DNA from: Bradysia coprophila
Taxonomy: Eukaryota > Arthropoda > Insecta > Diptera > Sciaridae
Direction of reading: 5' to 3'
Assembly: GCF_014529535.1 (NCBI RefSeq)
Contig: NW_023503493.1
Span: 17,640,001-17,704,000 of the forward strand
Length of the DNA: 64,000 bases
Shown here: positions 25,501 to 34,793 of the stretch, piece by piece
Numbering within the stretch: the stretch's first letter is position 1
Layout of the letters: the number at the start of each line of letters is the position of its first letter
Translations under genes and position numbers: made by a program
Notes under the pieces: generated by a model
Databases searched by the model: none
What the model was told of the DNA's origin: nothing
The model's input: the letters and a program-made list of their open reading frames with translations, nothing else

Positions 25501-27333
25501 AATGCATTTTGTAATTTTTGAGTTGGAACTAATATGCAGCGCTGCGAAGCCTGATACACAAAATGTATCGGAAACTACTTCGACGTTGGATTTGGAACAC
25601 GAAGACAATGCTACCGAAAAGCGGATTCTGTTGAAGGGACAAATGAGACATATGACCGACATTGACGCCATCGTGTTTTTATGCAGCCCATTGTTAGTCT
25701 TAGTGTTAGTTTTTAATGGAATTGATCTGCTTAAATAAATTTTCTATTAGGATCAATAGTGTGGAAGAACTACACGGCATGGGGCTATTTTTAAATGATT
25801 TGAATCCGCACGGTCTCAGTAAGGAGATGGTAATGGCCGGCTGGCAGCATTGTTCTCGATTGGAACTTGTATTTGAAAAAGAGGAAGAGAGGTCGGACGA
25901 ATTGGAAACATCGTTAGAGTTAGCAGACTCATGGAAACGTCAGGGAGATGAATTACTTTATTCAATGATTCCGCGTCCGATCGCAGAACGGCTCAGAAAT
26001 GGTCAAAACACTTTCGATACTTGTCAGAGCTTTGAACAAGTTTCAGTTATTTTTGGAGAAGTTCAGGCAAGTTTTGTGATCCGCTCGTTGAGTATGTGAT
26101 CATATCTCACGACCATTGAGCAAATTGCTATCAAAGCAATACACCCTCTAGCATCCAAACTCTCTCAAAAAATCGATGTAGGGGGGAAAATAAGTTTGAG
26201 AAACGCTGATTTTTAATATGACTTAAAACCAACAACAACAACACGAGCGAACAAAGTAGCAGTGATTCATAAACGTATCTACCACCTTAATAATTGTAGT
26301 TTGGTTGCTAGGGAGAGTATTGATCAAAGACATTGAAATGTTTACAAACGAAATTTTAGGACACAACACAAACTGAAGACTCGCTTCAGGAAGCTATGAC
26401 AGCCGTATCGACTCTTAATGCTGCCTTTTCAGCATTTGACGACGAAGTACAAGGTCCGATGGTGTATAAAGTGGAGACTGTTGGTCATGTGTACATGGCA
26501 GTGAGTGGAGGTAGTCTCTCTACTCTCTGTTTCAATTCAAAGTACATCCACACACCATGTATTTCCCCTTTTTTCTTTAAAGCTCCCGATAAAAATCCAT
26601 TACACGCCGAACATGCAGCAGATTTGGCGTTGAATATGGTTCGACGCATGAAGGAATTAAATCTTCCCAATGTTACGGTTAAAATTGGTAGTATCATTGC
26701 ATGAAGAAGTTATTCAAGCCAAAATGAGATCTTACTTTTTTTTTCAATTTAAGGAATACATTCAGGCTCAGTCGTAGCTGGAGTGGTTGGACTGAAAGTG
26801 CCTCGATATTGTTTGTTTGGTGATACAGTTAACACAGCCTCCAGAATGGAAAGCAGTGGTCTACCAAATAAAATTCAAGTATCGCAATTTACCGCAGACA
26901 GATTGAAAAAAGCTGGATACAAACTCAAACAGAGAGGATTCGTAAAAGTTAAGGTGAAAAAAAGTAACTTTTAATCTCATCAGGTGGTGATGTTAGAAAT
27001 AATACTTATTTTTTCAAAATTATTTTCCACTCTTAAAAAACCTTGAAACGCCATCCCAAACAAAAAAAAACGCACAATAAGCATACATGCACTTTCCTCC
27101 ATAAGAAATACATTGTGTTTTGTCATATTATATTCTGCGTATTTTTATGGGCTTGTGGTCGAGATTAGCTCCCATAGGCATAAGTCAAAAAAAGTGTATC
27201 CTTACCCTAACACTCTTATATTCTTAACTTTTTCTGTGATTTTATGGATTGAAAGTTTATGTTCCAAAAAATTTTATAGGGAAAAGGAGAAATGGAAACG
27301 TTTTGGTTGGAGTCCGGTCCAGAAAAGAAATAA
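22542..27333 (+). CDS. Gyc-89D-like: Atypical soluble guanylyl cyclase, Gyc-89D-like, 12 exons
   Basis: Haem-containing cyclase of 627 residues making cGMP from GTP; the Drosophila 89D subunits act in oxygen sensing with Gyc-88E. Exons: 22542-22583, 23674-23751, 23969-24241, 24305-24347, 24901-25064, 25135-25286, 25387-25692, 25751-26066, 26360-26510, 26583-26687, 26754-26953, 27280-27333. HNOB domain at 1 to about 165, starting [14 protein letters not shown], with haem-ligand His104 (DNIH) and the Y-x-S-x-R motif at 133-137 (YRSNR). HNOBA and linker ([20 protein letters not shown]) follow, then the cyclase domain from about 440 with guanine-specifying KVET and [16 protein letters not shown]. 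The metal-binding Asp expected after VSVIF is replaced (GEVQ), as in 89D subunits, so it probably works only as a heterodimer. The intron after exon 8 uses a GC donor (CAG|GCAAGT). The gene is close to the usual family length. Confidence 0.93.
22798..23362. mobile_element. Foldback element in Gyc intron 1
   Basis: Inverted ends of about 48 bp (TAAAAGGTGAAA... / ...TTTCACCCTTTTA) enclose a second, longer inverted pair running from about 22849 to 23227, which includes GACCCGGCCGG and a run of six G. The middle has no convincing coding frame. The sequence following its right end (GTACTGAAAC...GGTACTCTAAATAG) recurs near 8980 and 37340. Confidence 0.75.
23825..23874. repeat. 23-bp tandem duplication in Gyc intron 2
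   Basis: The 23-bp unit CATTGCTATACAATGTATAC... is repeated twice, exactly and head to tail. Each unit contains the palindrome TATACAATGTATA with a central mismatch. Confidence 0.85.
24587..24702. mobile_element. Small inverted-repeat element in Gyc intron 4
   Basis: CAATGAAAGTATAAAA with AGGTATG at the left pairs with CATACC and TATACTTTCATTG at the right, about 25-bp arms around 65 bp. Probably a MITE; no target duplication was confirmed. Confidence 0.5.
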
Positions 27334-27814
27334 TTATTTCATTGGCAATCAAATATGTTTTGTACAATTGGAATTTACTCGTATCCTTCAATGTTTGCAA
27401 CGTTTAACTTATCAACTGGAAATAATATTTCAAATGACTTTACACTTACTCATGCAACATAGTTGTACCTTCATGTAACGTGAAGTATTAGATTTGTCCC
27501 GATGTTTTGTGAACGTTTTTAGTTTTCTTGTCAATGTTAGTAAACTTACTGTTGTAAAATCAATAAAGCGAAAATAAACTTATTTTAGATGTTTTTAACC
27601 ACGCTCACTGATTCCTGTTCTGACTCGGCATGTTATATACGCAAGGACAATCAAACCCAAATTACGAAGAATCTCATCCTTCAGACCATTTGGATGTTGT
27701 TTGCTGAACCACTCGATTTCATGAATCAACGACAGCTTACAGGATTGTTGTATATATATCCGGTAACTCCCCTTCAACAATAATCATCTTAAACCTTGCA
27801 GAGATAAGCCTAAT
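27334..27814. other. Gyc 3' UTR and short intergenic region
   Basis: Contains the likely Gyc polyadenylation signal AATAAA at 27562-27567, then sequence leading into the duplicated upstream region of protease copy 2. The short open frames here are not conserved in any family I recognise. Confidence 0.55.
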
Positions 27815-28017
27815 GTAAAAACTGTGAAAGCCAAAAATTTTATCTCATGTGTTTTCCGAAGTACCTAGATACACACTGAATGATTTTGCAAGTGGTCGTA
27901 GATCGATAATGTGATAAGTAATAGATACGTTCATTGAAGCACTTGAGCAAATTGTTTTTGGTGTTTTAATGTTGTTGAATGAAGCGTAATCTGAAACTAT
28001 GAATGAGTGAAAAATCG

Positions 28018-28026
28018 TATATAAAG
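28018..28026 (+). promoter_or_regulatory. TATA box of protease copy 2
   Basis: TATATAAAG 60 nt before the start codon at 28078. Initiator-like TCAATC and TCATAC lie about 30-34 nt downstream, giving a predicted 5' UTR of only about 26-30 nt. Confidence 0.8.
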
Positions 28027-28077
28027 CGAGTGTATCGCAGCAATATCAATCATACTACAGACGATTGTTATACCAAC

Positions 28078-29484
28078 ATGAAGTTCCAAATCGCTCAAAT
28101 TCTTTTCGGACTTATTTGTCTGTCAGTTTCTAACCCAATCGCAAGGGTTGAAGAACAGATCTACAAAAATCTTGAAGAATCAGAACTAACCAACGTTCTT
28201 ATTACGTTCCGAAGAGCTGACACTAAATCTGCATGGGATCGTTTCTACTCATTGAGGCTCACAACCCGCACTGCTATTTTGGACACCCAACACGCCATCC
28301 TTAAGGATCACGCTGATGTAGTCCAAGCTGATGTTACCGCAATTTTGGAGAAAGTTAAGATCGCAGGCAAAAAGCACTACGTTGATCAACTGTGGATCAC
28401 AAATGAGCTCATCGTTCGCAATATTGACAGAGAAACCGTTGAACTATTGAGGAACCATCCAGACGTTGAATCCTTGGTCGCTGAACAATTTATCCAATTG
28501 GAACAAACTGAAGAAGGCGAAAGCTTTGACCTCAGAGACTTTAACAACACCATCCTCAATCAATGGGGTATTGTAAATGTAAACGCTCCAGCTGCCTGGG
28601 CTAGAGGACTAACTGGAACTGGAATCGTTATTGGAAACATCGACACTGGAGCACGTCATACTCATGTAGCTTTGGCTCCCACTTACCGTGGAAACAATGC
28701 CGGAGAAAACCACAACTATAACTGGTTTGCGCCAACTGGAAACGCTGCAGTTCCTTCTGACACCAATGGACACGGAACTCATTGCATTGGAAGTCACTCC
28801 GGTACTCAAGGTCTCGGTGTTGCACCAAACTCACGTTGGATCGCTTGTCGTGGCTGTGCTGGTCCTGGTTGCTCCACTTTCGATCTTAACTCTTGCGGCA
28901 ACTTTATGGCTTGTCCAACAAATACTGCTGGTGGTGCAGCTCAATGTGCTAGAGCTCCACAAATCGTAAATAACAGTTGGGGTGGTGCTGGTGGTTCAAC
29001 TTGGTTCAATCCGATTTTGACTGCGTGGAGAAACGCTGGTATTTCGGCTGTATTTGCAGCTGGAAACAGTGGCAATGCCTGCAACACTCATTCATCGCCA
29101 GGAGATCAACCACTCGCTTTCGCCGTTGGAGCCACTACAAGCACAAATGCGCTTTGGACGTCATCCAGTGTTGGTCCAGGCCCAGGCAACGCAGTAAAAC
29201 CTAACGTTGCTGCTCCAGGTGCTAACGTTGCATCTGCTTCTCACTTGGCCGATACAGGATTGCGTACATTGTCTGGCACCAGTATGGCAGCTCCACATGT
29301 TGCCGGAGCTGTTGCTTTGGTCTTCCAGGCTCGTGGTGGTACCGTTATTGCAGCTCACGCTCGTCTCACTAGCACTGCTTTAGCTCACGTTTCCGGTGGC
29401 AGAACTTGTGGTGGAGTACCAGAGGGTACTCGACCCAACAACCACGTCGGACATGGACGTATCGACGCCAACGCAGCTGCTTAA
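28078..29484 (+). CDS. Secreted S8 subtilisin-like serine protease, copy 2
   Basis: Single-exon paralogue of copy 1, with the same 468-residue length and the same signal peptide, prodomain and catalytic layout. Asp189, His232, Asn330 and Ser402 are all present, so an active enzyme is expected. Its differences from copy 1 are conservative, for example Phe for Tyr in LRDFNNT, Asn for Asp in IVRNID and Asn for Ser in PGANVAS. It is intact, with no frameshift or stop. The start at 28078 is preferred over the in-frame ATG at 28003 because the TATA box lies between them. It follows the guanylyl cyclase in the same direction but has its own promoter and polyadenylation signal. Confidence 0.93.
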   Translation: MKFQIAQILFGLICLSVSNPIARVEEQIYKNLEESELTNVLITFRRADTKSAWDRFYSLRLTTRTAILDTQHAILKDHADVVQADVTAILEKVKIAGKKHYVDQLWITNELIVRNIDRETVELLRNHPDVESLVAEQFIQLEQTEEGESFDLRDFNNTILNQWGIVNVNAPAAWARGLTGTGIVIGNIDTGARHTHVALAPTYRGNNAGENHNYNWFAPTGNAAVPSDTNGHGTHCIGSHSGTQGLGVAPNSRWIACRGCAGPGCSTFDLNSCGNFMACPTNTAGGAAQCARAPQIVNNSWGGAGGSTWFNPILTAWRNAGISAVFAAGNSGNACNTHSSPGDQPLAFAVGATTSTNALWTSSSVGPGPGNAVKPNVAAPGANVASASHLADTGLRTLSGTSMAAPHVAGAVALVFQARGGTVIAAHARLTSTALAHVSGGRTCGGVPEGTRPNNHVGHGRIDANAAA

Positions 29485-29675
29485 ACATTTTTTATTTAGA
29501 TCAATAAATTATTAATTTTCGTTACATGAGCTTTGTATTAGTGGAGTATTCTTTCGATAGGTCCTTATTTTCCTAAACTTTCCCGAACTTTATCACATTT
29601 TTAAATTTATCATCAAAATTACAAAATCAAACCGAACCAAAAAATATATCTCAACAAATCGCCCAAAACCACTTA

Positions 29676-29912
29676 CAGTGGAGGTGTGACGCAAGTCCTG
29701 TTATCCACTTCCAAAAGAACTGATATCGGTGTAGGTGACGCTTACAGATTCGACACGCAAAAAGGTATGCGTCACAAATGACAGCTGATGAGGAAAGTAC
29801 GCGAAAGTTTTATCAACAAAAATCTTACCAGAAAAATTTTAGGAAGAAAATTATAATAAAAAAGTTTGCAACAAAAAGTGGCAGAAATTCTGAATGTAAA
29901 ACGTCAATTTCA
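29676..29912. mobile_element. Truncated HINE-like element (left end only)
   Basis: Begins CAGTGGAGGT followed by the 13-bp subterminal repeat GTGACGCAAGTCC (29686-29698). It continues with GGTGACGCTTAC, ATGCGTCACAAATG and GGAAAGTACGCGAAAG, matching 44708-44828 and 46451-46500. No right end (GGACTTGCGTCAC plus hairpin) follows before the next repeat begins, so it is broken or 3'-truncated. It shows the uninterrupted target into which the element at 44829 inserted. Confidence 0.7.
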
Positions 29913-29920
29913 ATGATTTT

Positions 29921-31350
29921 TAGCCCCGTACGAAGTACGAAGGGGCTTATAGGATTACGATGCCGTGTGTAATTGATGGAATTCGAAGCAGACCGTAAGG
30001 GCAAAGTGTTTGCCTATGTTCATAGATGACGGAATCCGCAATAAAAATTTGGGCCGTCTGTCCGTCTGTCCGTCACGTCGATATCTTGAGTAAATCAAAA
30101 CCGATTTCAAAAATTTTTTTTTCCTTGAAAGATAGTCAAAATAGTGAGGCTAAGTTCGAAGATGGGCATATTCGGGTCGGCCCTTCGTGAGTTAGGGCCA
30201 CCTAAGTGATTTAAGGTCTTTTGGTGATATTTATGGCAAAATAAACGATGGAAATGTAAATGACACGGCAAATGATAGGTATTGTTAATACCAATCCAGG
30301 AAAAAAAAGTTTTTTTAAAATCGGGTGAGTGGACCGTGAGTTAGGGCCTTAGAAGTGAAAAGCTGCTAGGGCCCTATGTGTATTTTACATAAAACTCAAG
30401 TAAATTTAATCCGTTTTTCGTAATTTTTGTTTCATTTGGAAGGTAATCGAACGCCGAATAGAAAGTTGTTGAAAAAAATTAAATTTGGGTCCTTGGACTA
30501 AGGCCACTACTAGGGCCCTATGTGTATTTTACATTGAACTCGAGTAAATTTCATTCGTTTTTCGTAATTTTTGTGTCATTTGGAAGGTAATCCAAGGCCG
30601 AATAGAATGTTGTTGAAAAAAAAAAAAATTTGGGTCCTCGGACTAAGGCCGCTACTAGGGCCCTATGCGTATTTTACATACAACTCGAGTAAATTTCATC
30701 CGTTTTTCGTAATTTTTGTTTCATTTGAAAGATAATCGAACACCGAATAGAATGTTGTTGAAAAAAAAAAAAATTTGGGTCCTTGGACTAAGGCCGCTAC
30801 TAGGGCCCTATGTGTATTTTACATATAACTCGAGCAAATTTCATCCGTTTTTCGTAATTTTTGTTTCATTTGGAAGGTAATCAAAGGCCGAATAGAATGT
30901 TGTTGAAAAAAAATTAAATTTGGGTCCTCGGACTAAGGCCGCTACTAGGGCCCTATGTGTATTTTACATATAACTCGAGCAAATTTCATCCGTTTTTCGT
31001 AATTTTTGTTTCATTTGGAAGGTAATCAAAGGCCGAATAGAATGTAGTTGAAAAATAAATTAAATTTGGATCCTCGGACTGAGGCCGATACTAGGCCCTA
31101 TGTGTATTTATACTCAATAAATTAAAATTTTAGGGCTATTTGAAATTTTGGTTTTATTTGAAAGGAACGTCGTACGGGGCTTCGTAATTGCGCTATGTGC
31201 AATTTCTAAGATGTACACATTACATAATAATTTTACTTTAACTACTTTAACCGGCGCATAGGCTTACGGTCAAAGTAGGGTGACAGACGCACTAGGGTCA
31301 CGTACGCAATAGATATACGGGTTTGTACGGGGCTCAGTCGCAGCAAACGC
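29921..31350. repeat. Repeat element with central 145-bp tandem array
   Basis: Begins with a small hairpin, AGCCCCGTACGAAGTACGAA then GGGGCT, and near 31170 and 31335 shows related GTACGGGGCT motifs in the same orientation. The CCGTCTGTCCGTCTGTCCGTC run lies near 30054-30074. No protein-coding frame. The kind of element is unknown to me. Confidence 0.6.
30368..31130. repeat. 145-bp tandem array, about 5.3 copies
   Basis: AGGGCCCTATGTGTATTTTA recurs at 30368, 30512, 30657, 30802 and 30947, with a degraded copy (AGGCCCTATG) at 31093; spacing is 144-146 bp. Each unit includes CATCCGTTTTTCGTAATTTT and a variable A-run, which accounts for most length differences. Confidence 0.9.
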
Positions 31351-32042
31351 TCCGACTGTTCTGATGGCTCGTTTATTGTCAAATTAGTTAAATTTGAATA
31401 GTTCATTGCTTTGTCATCCTGTAATTCATTATTTTTTTTTTGTAAAACACTTATAAAACCGAAGCCTTACAAGTCTTCAAACTTTTTTTCGGAATTGACT
31501 TGGAAAAAGATGCTGCTCATCATTATTCATTTTTAAATCTGGTCCTCGAATAGTGCGCACGCTAAAAATCTCGTATGCGCTCGTATGTGGTAAAATTTGG
31601 TAAATTATGATATTTGCAGCCAAAAATTATACTATTTGCAGCCAAATTACATGTTTCATTTTTTGGGTGTAAACCAGAATACATTGGAAGCTGATACGCA
31701 CTTCATTAATCCGGAAACAACTTTGTGATATTCGCAAACTCATTCGTGTCTTTTTGAGCAACTTGCGTCGGTAACTGTTTTTCGACAATAATAAATGTAT
31801 ACCTCGACTTCATCTCGGATATAAAAACTCTACATTTGTCAAAAAGACAGTTACCGTAACAAGATGCTCAAAAACACATTGAGAGTTTGCTTTTGTCACA
31901 AAATTGTTACCTCATGTAATGAGTTAATTTTGCAGTATCTAATGTAAACTACTTATGCAGATATGTGACAAAATTTTCTGTCGGAGAAATATTTGTACTC
32001 TACATTATAGATATATCCCCCAAAAAACCCAGAAGGGTAAAT
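31351..32042. other. Intergenic region, no gene seen
   Basis: AT-rich. It contains an imperfect inverted pair around 31750-31880 (GTAACTGT / ACAGTTAC with TTTGTCA/CTCATTC-type ends), probably another degraded foldback. Nothing coding is recognisable. Confidence 0.45.
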
Positions 32043-32335
32043 GTGACGCAAGTCCTTTATCTTACTTACAAAATAACTGATATCGCTGAGGGTGACGCAT
32101 TCTGCGCCTGTACGCAAACGTTTTATCAACAGAAAAGTGACCCAAAAAGTTTCAAAAAGAAAATTTTACAAAAAAAAAAAATTACGTCACAAAGTGGCAG
32201 ATGATTCGGCCTTCTTCCGTTTAAATTCCATTATTTGACGACGGATTTTGTCCTATTTTCATAGCCATGGTTACCTCAACATCTGCCACTTTGTGACGCA
32301 ATTTTTTTTTTTTTTGGTAAAATTTTCTTTCTGAC

Positions 32336-34160
32336 TGCAGCTCAAATCCATCGAAAATACGATGGAAGTTAGGAAGTGCCGGAGAAATCATATGTCATCC
32401 CAAAATTTAGGAACCAACCTTGGAACACCTCTCTTATATCGAAAATAACCCTAATCCATCGAGAAATCCCATGGAAGTTAGAAAGTGCCAGAGGAATCAT
32501 CTGTCATCCCAAAATATAGGAACCAACCTTGGAACACCTCACTTATGTCGAAAATAACCCAAATCCATCAAAAAATCCGATGGAAGGTGGGAAGTGCCAG
32601 ATGAATCATCTGTCATCCCAAAATATAGGAACCAACCTTGGAACACCTCACTTATGTCGAAAATAACCCGAATCCATCAAAAAATCCGATGGAAGTTAGG
32701 AAGTGCCAGAGGAATCATCTGTCATCCCAAAATTTAGGAACCAACCTTGGAACACCTCACTCATGTCGAAAATAACCCGAATCCATCAAAAAATCCGATG
32801 GAAGTTAGGAAGTGCTAGAGGAATCATCTGTCATCTCAAAATTTAGGAACCAACCTTGGAACACCTCACTTATGTCGAAAATAACCAGAATCCATCAGAA
32901 AAACCGATGGAAGTTAGGAAGGGCCAGAGGAATCATCTGTCATCCCAAAATTTAGTAACCAACCTTGGAACACCTCACTTATGTCGAAAATAACCCGAAT
33001 CCATCAAAAAATCCGATGGAAGTTAGGAAGTGCTAGAGGAATCATCTGTCATCTCAAAATTTAGGAACCAATCTTGGAACACCTCACTTATGTCGAAAAT
33101 AACCCGAATCCATCAAAAAAACCGATGGAAGTTGGGAAGGGCCAGAGGAATCATCTGTCATCCCAAAATTTAGGAACCAACCTTGGAACACCTCACTTAT
33201 GTCGAAAATAACCCGAATCCATGAAAAAATCCAATGGAAGTTAGGAAGTGCTAGAGGAATCATCTGTCATCCCAAAATTTAGGAACCAACCTTGGAACAC
33301 CTCTCTTATATCGAAAATAACCCTAATCCATCGAGAAATCCCATGGAAGTTAGGAAGTGCTAGAGGAATCATCTGTCATCCCAAAATTTAGGAGCCAACC
33401 TTGGAACACCTCACTTATGTCGAAAATAACCCGAATCCATCAAAAAAACCGATGGAAGTTAGGAAGGGCCAGAGGAATCATCTGTCATCCCAAAATTTAG
33501 GAACCAACCTTGGAACACCTCACTTATGTCGAAAATAACCCAAAACCATCAAAAAATCCGATGGAAGTTAGGAAGTGCCAGAGGAATCATCTGTCATCCC
33601 AAAATTTAAGAACCAACCTTGGAACACCTCACTTATGTCGAAAATAACCTGAATCCATCAAAAAATCCGATGGAAGTTAGGAAGTGCTAGAGGAATCATC
33701 TGTCATCCCAAAATTTAGGAACCAACCTTGGAAAACCTCACTTATGTCGAAAATAACCCTAATCCATCAAAAAAACCGATGGAAGTTAGGAAGGGCCAGA
33801 GGAATCATCTGTCATCCCAAAATTTAGGAACCAACCTTGGAACGCCTCACTTATGTCGAAAATAATCCAAAACCATCAAAAAATCCGATAGAAGTTAGGA
33901 AGTGCCAGAGGAATCATCTTTCATCCCAAAATTTAGGAACCAACCTTGGAACGCCTCACTTATGTCGAAAATAACACAAAACCATCAAAATATCCGATGG
34001 AAGTTAGGAAGTGCCAGAGGAATCATCTGTCATCCCAAAATTTAGGAACCAACCTTGGAACACCTCACTTATGTCGAAAATAACCCAAATCCATCAAAAA
34101 ATCCGATGGAAGGTAGGAAGTGCCAGAGGAATCATCTGTCATCCCAAAATTTGGGAACCG
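32336..34160. repeat. 109-bp satellite array, about 17 copies
   Basis: Head-to-tail units containing GATGGAAGTTAGGAAGTGCC, GGAATCATCTGTCATCCC and CCAACCTTGGAACACCTCAC. CCTTGG recurs at 32418, 32527 and 32636, exactly 109 bp apart. Units differ by scattered substitutions, with variant pairs (gtgcCAGAGG or gtgcTAGAGG; CGGATTCC-type changes) that suggest higher-order duplication. Open frames through it are not genes. Confidence 0.95.
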
Positions 34161-34275
34161 ACCTGGTGTAAGTTAATATTTAATAATCCACACAATTTCC
34201 AACAAGAAACACATCCAAAAACAACACACACCTTTCACCACATTACCATCCAGATCATGCACTAAAATATACAAA

Positions 34276-34292
34276 ACACACACACACACACA
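34276..34292. repeat. (AC)n microsatellite
   Basis: Short AC dinucleotide run just after the 109-bp satellite. Confidence 0.9.
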
Positions 34293-34793
34293 TACAAATT
34301 GGTTTTTATATGACATTTGTATATGGAGACTTTGAGGAGCTCCAGCTCGCAAGATATGAGCTTTTTCCAACTTTTGAAAATTCCATTCTTATTTTTGGGC
34401 CATTATTAGCCTATAACCAAAATTTCAGGAAAATCTATAGAAACGTTTAGGAGTTCCTGGATCCCGGAATCCTGGAACTAACTAACTAACTAACGTAGGC
34501 GATTTCGGTTATCTGAAAAAACGAAATTTTGCTTATTTTCATACAAACATCAATATTTCGAAGTTCAATATCTCGGCCAATTTTGAAGCTGCAGTAACGT
34601 GTGATAGCTCGTTGAACTCGTATGGATTCCTAGATTCCAGATATCCTAGTTTGGGGGTCGTTGGAGTTAAGGGGGAGAAGTCAAAAAGTTGCTGTAAATA
34701 TGCTCCGCCGTCCCCAAAAATTTTTTTAAAAAACATTTTTGGTAGTGGACTTGCGTCACGCCCGCTAACTAACGTGCGGGCATGATATACTGG

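Larger units (their letters stand above)
27815..29515 (+). repeat. Segmental duplication unit A (protease copy 2 with promoter)
   Basis: About 260 bp upstream, the whole coding region and about 30 bp downstream are nearly identical to 39947-41648. The two units lie in the same orientation 12.1 kb apart. The polyadenylation signal AATAAA at 29503-29508 is included in the duplicated part. Confidence 0.85.
32043..34793. mobile_element. HINE-like element carrying a 109-bp satellite
   Basis: Left subterminal repeat GTGACGCAAGTCC at 32043-32055 and its exact inverse GGACTTGCGTCAC at 34747-34759. Next to the left end is an internal foldback (GTCACAAAGTGGCAGATGAT... / CATCTGCCACTTTGTGAC, about 32186-32303). 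The 109-bp array fills the middle. Directly after the right repeat comes a 6-bp-stem hairpin (34760-34781), and ATGATATACTGG ends the similarity shared with the element ending near 46720. This order is that of DINE-1/HINE elements. No Rep/helicase is encoded, so it would be non-autonomous. Confidence 0.65.

Noticed and set aside
34011-34265. 84-codon frame
   Set aside because: Reads through the last units of the 109-bp satellite.
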